Of a DNA stretch of 64,000 bases, positions 26,552 to 35,932 are shown one piece after another; position 1 is the first letter of the stretch, and each line of letters begins with the position of its first letter. A program made the translations under genes and the position numbers. Location: the NCBI GenBank assembly GCA_021413825.1, contig JAIOPQ010000011.1, forward strand, positions 34,709 through 98,708, in the 5' to 3' direction. Under the pieces are notes generated by a model. It was not told where the DNA came from, did not search any database, and was given only the letters and a program-made list of their open reading frames with translations. Source of the stretch: Spirochaetia bacterium (GTDB taxonomy: Bacteria > Spirochaetota > Leptospiria > Leptospirales > Leptonemataceae).

Positions 26552-28792
26552 GTGAGTGAACTATATTCGGAAAAAGAAATTACACTGGCAGATGCCATTG
26601 ATCACGGACTCACTGAAGAAGAGTTTGTAAAGATCCAGGAGTATCTGGGCAGAAAACCAACTGTGACAGAACTTGGAATCTATTCAGGACTCTGGTCAGA
26701 ACATTGCAGCTACAAGAATTCCATCCTACTTTTAAAAACCCTGCCCACAGAATCGTCCAGACTTGCAGCCAAAACTGGTGAAGAAAACGCAGGTGCCCTG
26801 GATATAGGCGACGGGCTATGCGTAGTGTTTAAAATTGAAAGTCACAATCATCCAACTGCAGTTGAGCCATACCAGGGTGCGGCAACGGGCGTTGGCGGGA
26901 TCATGCGCGACATTTTCACAATGGGCGCGCGTCCAATTTGTTCATTGAATTCACTCAGATTTGGCCCTCCAACGGACAAGAAAAATCGCTATCTGCTCAC
27001 TCGAGCTGTAAAGGGCATTGGCGATTACGGAAATTCCCTGGGCGTGCCGGTAAGCGGTGGCGAGATTTTGTTCGATGAAAGTTATTCGCGGAACTGCCTG
27101 GTAAATGCTATGACCGTTGGAATAGTCAGACGTGACAAGATGGTCAAGGCCACAGCTGCCGGAAAAGGAAATCCGGTCTTCTATGTTGGAGCAAAGACCG
27201 GTCGCGATGGAATCCATGGCGCGAGTTTTGCAAGTCAGGACTTATCCCAGGAATCAGAGAGCCGCCGGAGTGCAGTTCAGGTGGGAGATCCTTTCATGGA
27301 GAAACTCCTTATGGAAGCCTCCCTTGAGCTTGCGCAAACAGATTCATTTATTGGAATGCAAGATATGGGAGCTGCGGGCCTTTCCTGCGCTTCCTCGGAG
27401 ATGAGCGCCAAAGGAAACGTTGGCATGGAATTAAATTTAGATCTGGTGCCGCTCCGCGAAAAGGGTATGAACGCATATGAAATCATGCTATCTGAATCCC
27501 AGGAGCGCATGCTGGTTGTTGGAAAACTGGGCCAGGAAAAAACAATCACGGACATATTTCATCGCTGGGGACTCGATGCAGTTCAAATCGGAACTGTAAC
27601 CGAAGACGGGAATTTGAACATCCTCTGGCAAAACAAACACTGCGCCAGCATACCTGCGACAAGTTTGGTACTTGGCGGCGGAGCCCCTCGCTACAAACGC
27701 GAAACAAGTAAGCCAGCATACCTGGAAATAAAACGCAAGCTCAGTGATATACAACACCGCGCTCCTGCAGATGCGTTCCTTAGATTGCTAACGTCGCCTA
27801 ACGTTTGCTCCAGGAGACCTGTAATTGAACAATACGATGCAGAAGTAGGTCTTGGGCGAGTACTCGGGCCTGGTGGAGATGGTGGAGTTGCGCGCGTCCC
27901 TGGAAGTAAGAAAGGAATTGCAGTTTCAACCGATTGCAATAGCAGATTTACGTATCTGGATCCACGCCAGGGCACGGCCTTTGCAGTTTTTGAATCAGCA
28001 AGAAATGTTGCTGTAACCGGTGCTCTGCCAATTGGGATTACGAATTGCCTGAACTTTGGAAATCCAAAGATCCCTGAGAACTATTACATATTTAGCGAAT
28101 GCATTGCAGGCATGGCAGACGCCTGCCGCGCTCTTGGGATTCCGGTAACTGGCGGCAACGTTTCTTTCTATAATGAAAGCGAGGACGGACCAATTCTTCC
28201 AACGCCGACGATTGGAATGGTGGGACTGATTGAGGACGTTGATAAGGTTGTTCCAGCCTGGTTTCAAACTCCAGGCGATGAAATACTCCTGGTAGGGGAT
28301 TTTGCCCCGGTACTCGGTGGTAGTGAATACTTGAAGTTGTTCGCTGGAAAAATCGACGGGGAAATTCCGCACGTTCAGGCAGACGCAGAGATGGCCTTGA
28401 TCCAATTTCTGATTCGTGCTGCAGAAGCTGGGATCCTTGCTTCGGCTAAAGACCTGTCCATGGGTGGAGTTGCCTGCGCACTGGCAAAAAGTGTACTGAG
28501 CCGGAATCTCGATCCGCGGGGCAGAAAATCTACGGCAAATGGATTTCGCCTGACGTCCGGAGTCTTCGTCGGAAATGTCGAGCTCTTCGGTGAAACGTCT
28601 GGCTGTGCAATTGTCAGCGTATCGCCAAGTAACCTGGAATCGCTCCTAAAGACGGCTAAAGATGCAGATGTTCCAATTCAAAAGATTGGAATCGTTTCTG
28701 ACAACGGCGTGTTTGATTTTGGAGAATTCAAGGCCCAGGCAGCACAAGCCGAAGATGCATTCGAAAAGGGTCTTGTAGAAATCTTTTCCTGA
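26552..28792 (+). CDS. purL: Phosphoribosylformylglycinamidine synthase subunit PurL
   Basis: Synthetase subunit of FGAM synthase, step four of purine synthesis. At 746 residues it is the small PurL type, so PurS and PurQ subunits should be encoded elsewhere; none is in this window. Two tandem AIR-synthase-like halves are visible: [78 protein letters not shown], and [15 protein letters not shown]. The start is GTG at 26552, with AAAGGA seven bases before it. The preceding DUF2079 gene ends 30 bases upstream. Confidence 0.96.
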   Translation: MSELYSEKEITLADAIDHGLTEEEFVKIQEYLGRKPTVTELGIYSGLWSEHCSYKNSILLLKTLPTESSRLAAKTGEENAGALDIGDGLCVVFKIESHNHPTAVEPYQGAATGVGGIMRDIFTMGARPICSLNSLRFGPPTDKKNRYLLTRAVKGIGDYGNSLGVPVSGGEILFDESYSRNCLVNAMTVGIVRRDKMVKATAAGKGNPVFYVGAKTGRDGIHGASFASQDLSQESESRRSAVQVGDPFMEKLLMEASLELAQTDSFIGMQDMGAAGLSCASSEMSAKGNVGMELNLDLVPLREKGMNAYEIMLSESQERMLVVGKLGQEKTITDIFHRWGLDAVQIGTVTEDGNLNILWQNKHCASIPATSLVLGGGAPRYKRETSKPAYLEIKRKLSDIQHRAPADAFLRLLTSPNVCSRRPVIEQYDAEVGLGRVLGPGGDGGVARVPGSKKGIAVSTDCNSRFTYLDPRQGTAFAVFESARNVAVTGALPIGITNCLNFGNPKIPENYYIFSECIAGMADACRALGIPVTGGNVSFYNESEDGPILPTPTIGMVGLIEDVDKVVPAWFQTPGDEILLVGDFAPVLGGSEYLKLFAGKIDGEIPHVQADAEMALIQFLIRAAEAGILASAKDLSMGGVACALAKSVLSRNLDPRGRKSTANGFRLTSGVFVGNVELFGETSGCAIVSVSPSNLESLLKTAKDADVPIQKIGIVSDNGVFDFGEFKAQAAQAEDAFEKGLVEIFS

Positions 28793-28822
28793 TACCTTAG
28801 CGAGTCCAGGAGATGACTCTCA

Positions 28823-29197
28823 TCACATGTCTACTTTTGGCTTGTCGTTATCCTCTAGAACGCCAGAACGAAGGCCACAGATTGCAACGGGCTCGATTAG
28901 TTTAAGCGCCGCAGGATCTGTCTTTTTTACTTTGTCGCTTCCGATTTCAAGAAATGTAAGCATCAGCCTCGGGAACGTTACACCCTTTTCCCAGCCGTCA
29001 ACTGTGCAGTTGCAGAATGATTCGCGCTTCTCTGTTGTAAGCGGCTGAGTCGCACGCTCGGTCATTTTTGGCCACATGCTTTCCCGGCAAATATACATTG
29101 CAACTTCGCGTTCTTCTGTATTGAATTTCTTTTCATCTGCCAGGGACGCGCTAGCCACGAAAATCAACAAAGGAATTGAACCGAGTAGCTTTTTCAT
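28823..29197 (-). CDS. Small exported protein of unknown function
   Basis: A 124-residue protein with signal peptide MKKLLGSIPLLIFVASASLA, then DEKKFNTEERE and a helical domain with four cysteines (MYICRESM, SFCNCTVDGWEKG, AICGLRSG). No family was recognised. It is translationally coupled to the upstream GGDEF gene (ATGA overlap at 29194-29197), which hints that its export or level is tied to that signalling gene. It is convergent with purL. Confidence 0.68.
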   Translation of the reverse strand: MKKLLGSIPLLIFVASASLADEKKFNTEEREVAMYICRESMWPKMTERATQPLTTEKRESFCNCTVDGWEKGVTFPRLMLTFLEIGSDKVKKTDPAALKLIEPVAICGLRSGVLEDNDKPKVDM

Positions 29198-30201
29198 TCT
29201 TTGACCTCATCAGCAAGGATCACACGATTCTTTCCGCTATTTTTTGCAAGGAACATTGCCTTATCTGCCATCCGAAAGAGTTCTTTTGCTTCGGAAGCAT
29301 GCTCTGGAAAGCCAGCAACACCACCGCTTGCAGTGATTGCACCGGCATAGAAATTCAATTTGCGGACTTCTTCAAGGAATCTATCCACAACAAGTAGAGC
29401 ATTCCGGCTATTTGTCTGCGGCAGAACTATTACGAATTCCTCACCACCATAGCGACAAACCATGTCTTCGGTGCGAAACGCAGTCCGCAATTGCGCGCTA
29501 AAGGTCCGCAGAACCTCATCTCCCACTGCGTGGCCATACACATCATTGAACCGCTTGAAGTTATCGATGTCAAGGACTGCAATCGCAAGATCATGCGAAT
29601 GTCTGCGAGCACGATTAAACTCGCGAATCAGGCAACGGTCAAAATACCGACGGTTGTAGACGTTAGTCAGTTCATCCATGAGCGAGTTCTTGACCATCTC
29701 GTCATACAAACTGATTTCAAGGATAACCGGACTCTTGAGAACCTTGTTCAAATTGATGAAATAATCCATCATGGCTACACGGAATCCAATTCCACGACCG
29801 AGTGCCTTACTAAGGGATTCACTGTGTTTTAGAATTTCAGACCAGTGATGCATGGCCTCTTTAGCTTCAAACTCGTGATGGAGCAATACGCGAAACAAAT
29901 TGATAAAAAAACCAGAATCGGAGTTTTTGCGGATCTCTTCTAGCTCACTGAGTATATGGAGTTCGTTGGCCGGATCCTCATGAAGCACGCTGCGGATTTT
30001 ACTCTCAAGGGTTGCTTTCTCAGTTTCGAGTTCTCTGACTTGATCATGAAGACGGAGCAGCTCATCCCTGGACAGTTTCTCTACTTCTTCATGCGCAGTG
30101 ATTAAGCGATTGGCTTCGATTAGTTCACGGTGACTCAAATCGGACAGTTTTTCGTACGCTTCGAGCGTTCGCTTTAGCTGATTAACGTCTTCTGAATCCA
30201 T
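29194..30201 (-). CDS. GGDEF diguanylate cyclase with N-terminal coiled coil
   Basis: Cytoplasmic protein of 335 residues, predicted to make cyclic di-GMP from two GTP. Residues 5-95 are strongly heptad-like and charged, a probable dimerisation coiled coil. A helical region at about 96-165 follows. The GGDEF domain begins DELTNVYNRRYFD, has the metal Asp in VLDIDNFKRFND (D211), and the active-site motif GGEEF (residues 252-256). An inhibitory I-site RTED sits at the canonical spacing (243-246), so product feedback is expected. No membrane segment is visible. It forms a coupled pair with the small exported protein downstream. Confidence 0.93.
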   Translation of the reverse strand: MDSEDVNQLKRTLEAYEKLSDLSHRELIEANRLITAHEEVEKLSRDELLRLHDQVRELETEKATLESKIRSVLHEDPANELHILSELEEIRKNSDSGFFINLFRVLLHHEFEAKEAMHHWSEILKHSESLSKALGRGIGFRVAMMDYFINLNKVLKSPVILEISLYDEMVKNSLMDELTNVYNRRYFDRCLIREFNRARRHSHDLAIAVLDIDNFKRFNDVYGHAVGDEVLRTFSAQLRTAFRTEDMVCRYGGEEFVIVLPQTNSRNALLVVDRFLEEVRKLNFYAGAITASGGVAGFPEHASEAKELFRMADKAMFLAKNSGKNRVILADEVKE

Positions 30202-30227
30202 GGCGGGGCGAAATTAAAGTTTTTTTA

Positions 30228-30608
30228 GTGGTTTTTTTTGGCATCCCTTTTTCGATCAGTAGCGTGAAAGAAGTAAGTCTTTATATATTGTCAGCGCTTT
30301 TCATTTTTGCTGGAATAATGCATTTCATTAAGCCCAGGATGTATCTCATGATGATGCCTCCCTGGCTGCCCGCACACAAGGCAGTAAATTACATAAGTGG
30401 CGCGGCTGAGATCGCACTTGGAGCCCTGCTCCTCTGGCCTGTCTACAGCGTTTACGCTGCCTGGGGATTGATTGCGCTTCTAGTGGCCGTATTCCCGGCT
30501 AACGTCTACATGCTTACCAGCGGGAAATTCAAGATACCGCGTGGACTCTTGATTCTACGCCTGCCGCTGCAGGCCGTTTTGATTCTTTGGGTTTACTGGC
30601 ATACCTGA
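30228..30608 (+). CDS. DoxX-like small membrane protein
   Basis: About 126 residues, four hydrophobic segments, with FAGIMHFIKPRMYLMMMPPWLPAH and ISGAAEIALGALLLW typical of the DoxX-like family. The MMPPWLP motif after the first helix is characteristic of this branch. The start is uncertain: GTG at 30228 follows a run of T residues, while a second GTG at 30264 (MKEVSLYILSALF) gives a more usual N-terminus. Neither has a ribosome-binding site. Function is unknown. Confidence 0.78.
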   Translation: MVFFGIPFSISSVKEVSLYILSALFIFAGIMHFIKPRMYLMMMPPWLPAHKAVNYISGAAEIALGALLLWPVYSVYAAWGLIALLVAVFPANVYMLTSGKFKIPRGLLILRLPLQAVLILWVYWHT

Positions 30609-30624
30609 GCGCAGTGCATTGAGT

Positions 30625-30644
30625 TAGCCCGCGTAACCGGGCTA
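30625..30644. terminator. Hairpin between convergent genes
   Basis: TAGCCCG (30625-30631), six-base loop, CGGGCTA (30638-30644): a perfect 7-bp stem in the 51-base gap between the convergent DoxX-like and FKBP genes. Weak T-runs only, so its role as a bidirectional terminator is inferred. Confidence 0.5.
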
Positions 30645-30659
30645 GTGGACGTTTGGAGA

Positions 30660-31175
30660 TTAGTGGTGGTGGCCACCTGGTCCATGAACATGACCATGAG
30701 CCAGTTCTTCCAGAGTTGCATCCCGCACTTCAATGACGCTTACATCAAAATTCAAATTGATGCCTGCCAATGGATGATTCCCATCAATTGTTACATCATC
30801 ACCTTCTATTTTTTGAATTGTAACAGACTGAACCGAGCCGTTGTCTCCATGCGCATGGAATTGCATTCCAACTTCCAGCTTGTCTACGCCGGAAAATTGG
30901 TCTTTAGTTAACACATGGAGCAAGGATTCATCCCGTTTCCCGTATCCTTTTTCCGGAACAATCTTCACGCTCATTTTGTCCCCGACTGAACTGCCTTCGA
31001 GCGCTTCTTCCAGGCCTGGAATAATGTTCCCGACACCTTGAATATACGCTAGCGGCTCTCCGCCTTTGGATGTATCTATAACTTCTCCCGCATCATCTTT
31101 GAGGGTATAATCGATCAATACTACCTTGTTCTTTCCAATCTTCATCGGAATAAGGAAATCGACACGGATAACCAC
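30660..31175 (-). CDS. SlyD-like FKBP-type peptidyl-prolyl isomerase
   Basis: Peptidyl-prolyl isomerase and chaperone of the SlyD branch, cytoplasmic, about 161-171 residues. The FKBP halves are KVVLIDYTLKDDAGEVIDTS and IQGVGNIIPGLEEALEG with the inserted flap domain (VGMQFHAHG to IDGNHPLAGINLNFDV). The C-terminus is His-rich (HGHVHGPGGHHH) and likely binds nickel or other metals, as in SlyD. Family proteins start at MKIGKNK (ATG at 31145), but the only good ribosome-binding site (AAAGGA) lies six bases before the in-frame GTG at 31175, which I use. Confidence 0.92.
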   Translation of the reverse strand: MVIRVDFLIPMKIGKNKVVLIDYTLKDDAGEVIDTSKGGEPLAYIQGVGNIIPGLEEALEGSSVGDKMSVKIVPEKGYGKRDESLLHVLTKDQFSGVDKLEVGMQFHAHGDNGSVQSVTIQKIEGDDVTIDGNHPLAGINLNFDVSVIEVRDATLEELAHGHVHGPGGHHH

Positions 31176-31318
31176 AGCAAGTCCTTTTTATGGGGAATCC
31201 AGGGGCTATTTTTGAGACCGATTGCTTCCAAATGGGGTTACTTTCTGACGCCCTTTACTGTAGTGGGCTGTGCTCGACCAGTTATCGTATGATCGTATAA
31301 CGTCTGTTAGCTGGGTGC

Positions 31319-31477
31319 TTATTTGCCTTTTCTCAAAACAAGTTTGAGTTTACCGGTTTCATCGGTAATAAGTTCAAATCCTTCTTTCTTCAGTCCCTTC
31401 TTGATTCGATAGAGCGCAAGGCTCACAACTTTCGGGTTATCCTGAATCTTTTCAACGCGCGGACGGGACTGTTTCAT
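31319..31477 (-). CDS. Small basic protein of unknown function (52 aa)
   Basis: ATG at 31477 to TAA at 31319 encodes 52 residues starting MKQSRPRVEKIQDNPKVV. Fourteen residues are Lys or Arg. A helical-looking core, SLALYRIKKGLKKEGF, is followed by a beta hairpin-like ELITDETGKLKLVL. The composition is protein-like and the codon use resembles neighbours. The 333-base gap between the SlyD-like gene and the lipoprotein otherwise holds nothing recognisable. The fold suggests a small nucleic-acid-binding protein, but that is only an inference. Confidence 0.55.
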   Translation of the reverse strand: MKQSRPRVEKIQDNPKVVSLALYRIKKGLKKEGFELITDETGKLKLVLRKGK

Positions 31478-31531
31478 CTATATCCATGATCGGATCAGAG
31501 ATGGTATGAAATTCAATGCGTTGGAACGAAA

Positions 31532-32503
31532 TCAGCGTTTCTCGAACAAACCTGAACCAGGAAGAGCTTCGCGGATCATCTTCTGAATGCGCGCGGAATT
31601 TCTCACTGAATAGAAAAAAGGATCACCGGCAACTAAAGTTCCGGCTGCGCGCTTCATAGCTATAACTGCTGCGTTCTGCGCCCCGTCTGCAGTTCGCATT
31701 TTGTCCAGGGCCTGCCCAAATATCTCGTATTGTCTCTCCGCGTTTATTACGTCACCACGACGAACAGCGCTCACAAAATTCTTCCAGGCATAGTTCACTG
31801 GATGGGCTGATTCGAACGCCAGGCCCTCTGCGCGCAAATACGGAGCCACGTCCATAACCTTGCCAAGTGGATGATTTGCCGCCCGCATGCGGTAAATCTG
31901 ATCTGCCGGAATCGTAGCTACGGGAAGTGTATTGAGTAATGCCGCATACCCGGGGGTTGCTTTGAGGCATTCTGCAAAATATGGCTGAGCAAAGAGATCC
32001 CGGCCCGGAAGCACGGGCTTCGATTCCACGTATTTCTTTAAAATTGCAAACGCATCGTCTGGTTTCGAGGCTCGGCAACTGCGTTCCATTTCCTTCACAA
32101 CTGTCACATGAATCGGCGCAGACGGAAGTTTGCCGCCACCCAAAGCATACATGTCGAGCATTCCTGCCAGGGCGTTTCCGTTGGGTTTTATCTGATACGA
32201 GCGCTCGTATGCGCTGTAGGCATCTTCCAGTTTTCCTTCGCGAGAAAGGAGGTATCCCAGATCGTAACAGCTCACTTCACGCTCATCGTTTACATTCTGA
32301 CAGGCCCAGGAAAGGACTTCGATTGCATTTTCTTTCTTTTCTTCACGAAAATAAAGGTGGAACGCCAGTTCAAATACGTCTAAACGATCACGGATGGGCT
32401 GGCTCGATTTCACGGGGGGCGCCATACATCCGCAAAAAACGATACCGAAAAGGATCGACGCAACAAGGGACTTCGCTATGCATGATTTTACTACCGTGTT
32501 CAC
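31532..32503 (-). CDS. Lipoprotein with TPR-like repeats
   Basis: About 323 residues. Starting at GTG 32503 gives a positively charged, hydrophobic signal ending in the lipobox IVFCGC (lipid-bearing Cys about residue 26). Longer in-frame starts lie upstream (up to 32665) but overlap the divergent protease gene far more. The mature part has helix-turn-helix pairs of TPR type (SCYDLGYLLSREGKLEDAYSAYERSYQIKP), so it probably binds proteins. It ends with a basic helical region (MIREALPGSGLFEKR). The start overlaps that of the divergent S41 protease by 26 bases. Confidence 0.68.
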   Translation of the reverse strand: MNTVVKSCIAKSLVASILFGIVFCGCMAPPVKSSQPIRDRLDVFELAFHLYFREEKKENAIEVLSWACQNVNDEREVSCYDLGYLLSREGKLEDAYSAYERSYQIKPNGNALAGMLDMYALGGGKLPSAPIHVTVVKEMERSCRASKPDDAFAILKKYVESKPVLPGRDLFAQPYFAECLKATPGYAALLNTLPVATIPADQIYRMRAANHPLGKVMDVAPYLRAEGLAFESAHPVNYAWKNFVSAVRRGDVINAERQYEIFGQALDKMRTADGAQNAAVIAMKRAAGTLVAGDPFFYSVRNSARIQKMIREALPGSGLFEKR

Positions 32504-34328
32504 CCTGAGGTTAATTCTAGTGAAGCCCTTCCAATCCTTGGTTGCGTCTGCGTTTCTGTTCACCATTGTATACAGTATCGGCTGTGATCCCGCACAGAGC
32601 CGGAATGTTCCTGGGGAGTTCTCCTGGGGACAATTCGACGAAATTGTACGGTTCGCCAAAAGCAATTATATCGATCCGGACAGCATCAAGGACAGCAGAA
32701 GCTACGTGGGAGCCGCGGAAGCAGCTGTTCGTGCCCTTCCAACTCCATTGCTACTCTATCCACGTAACTACTACCAGGAGCTGCAGAAGCGCCTTCCAGA
32801 AGAGCGCCGCATCCCGGGTAAAATCGTCGAGGTTGAAAAGGGCAGCGAATTTATCGTAGTCGTACCGGACTATGGTGCCTGGGAAAAAAAGCAGGAAACC
32901 TGGGGTGCAAAAGAGCGCGAGCGCAGAAAGTCTCTGAACGCCAAAGCTCGAGCGGAAGAATTTGAGAAACAGCGCAAGGAAGGCGCACAGGAACAGGATG
33001 CTACGGAAAAGGCCTGGGCAGACATTGGATTCGGTCGCAAGGAATTCGAAACTGTCATAGCCTGGATTGAAAAGAACAAGGCAACCTACTCTAATCTTCC
33101 ACCTAACTTCAAGGGAGAGAATCCCTACGAGAAAGATCCCTTCCGCATTCAGCACATATTCTTTGCCGCAGCCAACGGCTTCTTACAGAGCATGGATCCC
33201 CATTCCGCCGTCATGGACATGGAATCCTGGCAGAAAATCCTCAAAGAGTCAGAGGACTCTTCATTTGAAGGAATCGGGGCTATGCTTCGTGGTGGCGGAA
33301 CGCAAGAAGTCGTAGTTGAAACCCCCCTTCCCGGATCACCCGCGCTCAATGCTGGAATTCGGGCCGGTGATGTGATCATTAAAGTCGATGGCGGTTCAAT
33401 CGAAAACCTTCCGCTGGGCGATGTAGTAAAACGCATCCGGGGTCCAAAAGAGACATACGTAACCCTTGAGCTCGAAAGAAAAACAGAAGCATCAAATCTT
33501 TCGATTCGTATCAAGCGCGGTGTAATCGTACAGAAATCCGTAAGTTCTCGCCTTGAGTCAGGCAAGATCGGCGTAATCAAACTCAGTTCTTTCCTGTTCG
33601 TAGATAAGCGCCCCACTGAACTCATCCGCAAAGAATACGATTCGCTGATTAAGCAAGCCGGTGGTCAGCTCAACGGCCTGGTACTTGACCTGCGTGGAAA
33701 TCCAGGCGGAGATCTGGACGAAGCGATTCGCATCGCTGGCTTATTTGTTCCTGCAAACAAAGTTGTAGTTCAGATCAAACGACGTGGTGATACGGAAGAA
33801 CGTCGCAGTGATGAAGATCCAATGATTCCTGCGGGACTTCCAATGCTCGTTTTGATTAACTCCGGATCCGCTTCAGCAAGTGAAATTGTTGCATCCGCTC
33901 TTATGGATCACAATGCAGCGCTCGTTCTTGGCGAACGTAGTTTTGGTAAAGCCACAGTTCAAGGTCTGCAGAAGCGCGGTGAAGTTCTGATTAAACTTAC
34001 AACTGCTCGTTATTACGCGCCTAACGGGTATACTATCCAGGTATACGGTGTAATTCCTGATATTGCTCTTTCTGATGAACCGGACAACACATTCCCGCCT
34101 CGCTTCCGCGAAGAAGATATGTGGAAACATTTGCCGGAACTAACTGCACGCGAAAAGAATACAGCGCGTGAGGCCTGGGTTGAAAAGATTAAGGCAGCCA
34201 TGGGTTCAAATAACTCAGCTGAGCAATTCTTAAGCAGCCACAAGAACGACGCACTCAAGCCTGACTATATGCTGGTGCGCGCTCTAAGTTATTTTGAAGC
34301 TCTAAGAAAGAACCCAAAGCCAGAATAG
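32478..34328 (+). CDS. S41 family (CtpA/Prc-like) carboxy-terminal processing protease, lipoprotein
   Basis: Envelope serine protease, 616 residues. The ATG at 32478 has AGGGA seven bases upstream and gives a signal with lipobox YSIGC (C36), so it is probably a lipoprotein. A long charged helical segment (KKQETWGAKERERRKS region, about residues 130-185) precedes the PDZ domain at about 255-340 (GIGAMLRGGG, PGSPALNAGIRAGDVIIKVDG). The S41 catalytic domain has GKIGVIKLSSF, LDLRGNPGGDLDEAI, SGSASASEIVASAL with the Ser nucleophile, and ERSFGKATVQ with the catalytic Lys. Substrates are probably C-terminal tails of exported proteins. Confidence 0.92.
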   Translation: MHDFTTVFTLRLILVKPFQSLVASAFLFTIVYSIGCDPAQSRNVPGEFSWGQFDEIVRFAKSNYIDPDSIKDSRSYVGAAEAAVRALPTPLLLYPRNYYQELQKRLPEERRIPGKIVEVEKGSEFIVVVPDYGAWEKKQETWGAKERERRKSLNAKARAEEFEKQRKEGAQEQDATEKAWADIGFGRKEFETVIAWIEKNKATYSNLPPNFKGENPYEKDPFRIQHIFFAAANGFLQSMDPHSAVMDMESWQKILKESEDSSFEGIGAMLRGGGTQEVVVETPLPGSPALNAGIRAGDVIIKVDGGSIENLPLGDVVKRIRGPKETYVTLELERKTEASNLSIRIKRGVIVQKSVSSRLESGKIGVIKLSSFLFVDKRPTELIRKEYDSLIKQAGGQLNGLVLDLRGNPGGDLDEAIRIAGLFVPANKVVVQIKRRGDTEERRSDEDPMIPAGLPMLVLINSGSASASEIVASALMDHNAALVLGERSFGKATVQGLQKRGEVLIKLTTARYYAPNGYTIQVYGVIPDIALSDEPDNTFPPRFREEDMWKHLPELTAREKNTAREAWVEKIKAAMGSNNSAEQFLSSHKNDALKPDYMLVRALSYFEALRKNPKPE

Positions 34329-34427
34329 GCGCCTAACGTCACCAGCCTTGACACCGGCGTTGGCTCGCGCCTGTAGCCGGCTTCAAAGTATGTTTGGTTG
34401 CACAAGGGCAGAGTGAGTGGCTAATAT

Positions 34428-34841
34428 CTAAAGCACTGCGACTGCTGCCCGGGCTACAATTCCATCGTTTGAAGACAATGAACCGGAAATGCCAATGGCA
34501 CCAACGATTTCATTCCCGACGAGCAGGAGTTCACCACCTTCCATGGGGGCAACACCAGGAATTGCAAGCATTCTAAGCCCGGCGCCACCATTGGTTACGC
34601 CTTCATCGATCATCTTTGTGGATCGCTTGAAATTAACGGCTGTTTTTGCTTTCAATTGCGACACTTCAATGGAACCCAGCTGAGTGCCGTCCATCTTGTG
34701 CAGGAGTACTAAATTTCCCCCGCAATCTACAATTGCAATCGCCATGTTCCAACCGTTTTTTGCGGCTTCTGCCTGCGCAACATCGGCAAGCTTGCGAGCG
34801 GTTTCCAGGTTAATAGGTGCACCGTAATTGGGCGTAGACAT
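34428..34841 (-). CDS. GlcG/HbpS family (DUF336) protein
   Basis: A 137-residue cytoplasmic protein of the HbpS/GlcG family. Clear family features are LETARKLADVAQAEAAKNGW, MAIAIVDCGGNLVLLHKMDG, KAKTAVNFKRST and the C-terminal GGELLLVGNEIVGAIGISG. The HbpS member binds heme and degrades or senses it; others are found in glycolate and diol operons. No partner gene stands beside it here, so the ligand is unknown. A 98-base gap separates it from the S41 gene and a 209-base gap with a repeat element from the methyltransferase gene. Confidence 0.88.
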   Translation of the reverse strand: MSTPNYGAPINLETARKLADVAQAEAAKNGWNMAIAIVDCGGNLVLLHKMDGTQLGSIEVSQLKAKTAVNFKRSTKMIDEGVTNGGAGLRMLAIPGVAPMEGGELLLVGNEIVGAIGISGSLSSNDGIVARAAVAVL

Positions 34842-34928
34842 TTCTTGAAACTCCAGTATGTGATAATCCTCAGTGCCAACGCCATGGAGTCGGGTCTATT
34901 CATTTCCTGTGGGGCGTTTGTTGCAAAT

Positions 34929-35042
34929 TAACCGCAGATGAACGACGATAATCGCAGATGATAAAGAAAGAATGAACACAGCGAATCTGCGCGCTCCATA
35001 TAAGGAAATCTGCGCTCATCTGTATCCATCTGCGGATCAATT
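34929..35042. repeat. Diverged copy of the GCAGATGAACAC-type dispersed repeat
   Basis: The 209-base gap between the GlcG-like and methyltransferase genes contains CCGCAGATG (34932-34940) and its inverse CATCTGCGG (35027-35035), flanked by TTAA- and ATCAA-like ends. Further CGCAGATGA and CTGCGCTCATC words sit between. Word content and arm arrangement match the element at 14348-14532. No gene is seen in the gap. Confidence 0.7.
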
Positions 35043-35050
35043 CAGTCCTG

Positions 35051-35932
35051 TTATCGTGAGCTCGACTTACCCGGTTTTTCGAGGGTGATCATGTAGTATC
35101 CATAATTCTTGCGAAAGAGTCCTACCAGAATTCCAAGAAATGGCGCGATTGCATTGTCCCAGCGTTTGCGCGTCAGTTTAGAACGTTTTATCAGGAGTTC
35201 TTTGAAGAAAAAGCGCAGCGTCACCCAGGGAACAAACGCGACTGACGGCGCAATTCTGTAGGAGATCTCTTCTACGCTTACGATTGAAAATCCAGCAGAC
35301 TCGGCCGCATCTTTGAACGACCCAATTTCTCCGAACTGGGTTACTTCCCAACAATCAGAGATCTTTCTAAGCGAGCGTTCAAAAATGAAATTCTTTGCTT
35401 TCAGATGTTTGATAAATCCGTCCGCAACAACGAATCTTGCTCCGGGCTTCAATATCCGAAATGCTTCACTCAACACGTCTGCTTTAGAAAATCCATCCGC
35501 GTAACAGCTGCTTTCAAGTGCATAGGCTGCACCAAAAGACCGCGCGGGAAAACCAGAATCGGTGTAGTCCTTTCTTAGAAATCGCACCCGCTTTCTCATT
35601 GCTCCGGGCGTAAGATCTGTTGCACGGGTTATTTGCCAGGGTACAAGGGTAATCCCGGTTAGAGTCAGGTCAGAACGCACTTCCGCAATGTTTCTTACGG
35701 TAGCTCCCAGGCCGCATCCCATATCGATCACAGTTTCCTTAGCCGGAACATCCAATCGCATCAGAACTTCCTGATTCATGCGGCGCAGCATTGCTTCCAA
35801 TCGAAACGGATTCATTCCGAATCGAAAAAAACCAAAGTGCATGTTGAACCCTGGGCTCCACGCTGAATAATCCGGCCCTGCTTCTTCGTAGTACTGGATT
35901 AAGTTTCTATGCGACGTATCGGGGCGTGCCAC
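35051..35932 (-). CDS. SAM-dependent methyltransferase (CFA/tocopherol methyltransferase-like)
   Basis: Class I methyltransferase of 293 residues. A small N-terminal helical part (YYEEAGPDYSAWSPGFNMHFG) resembles the lid of small-molecule methyltransferases such as tocopherol, sterol and cyclopropane synthases. SAM motifs: VIDMGCGLGATVRNIAE, LTGITLVPWQI, and FGAAYALESSCYADGF. The C-terminal quarter is basic and hydrophobic (LRFFFKELLIKRSKLTRKRWD), suggesting membrane association and a lipid or quinone-type substrate. The start is GTG, overlapping the proA stop by one base, so it is probably co-transcribed with proA. Confidence 0.82.
   Translation of the reverse strand: MARPDTSHRNLIQYYEEAGPDYSAWSPGFNMHFGFFRFGMNPFRLEAMLRRMNQEVLMRLDVPAKETVIDMGCGLGATVRNIAEVRSDLTLTGITLVPWQITRATDLTPGAMRKRVRFLRKDYTDSGFPARSFGAAYALESSCYADGFSKADVLSEAFRILKPGARFVVADGFIKHLKAKNFIFERSLRKISDCWEVTQFGEIGSFKDAAESAGFSIVSVEEISYRIAPSVAFVPWVTLRFFFKELLIKRSKLTRKRWDNAIAPFLGILVGLFRKNYGYYMITLEKPGKSSSR

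Noticed and set aside
31981..32508. Forward ORF of 175 residues opposite the TPR lipoprotein
   Set aside because: Arg/His/Ser-rich composition with no domain, fully antisense to a lipoprotein gene with clear features.
33149..33631. Minus-strand ORF of 160 residues within the S41 protease gene
   Set aside because: Antisense shadow of the PDZ and catalytic region; Ser/Pro/Arg-biased composition and no family resemblance.
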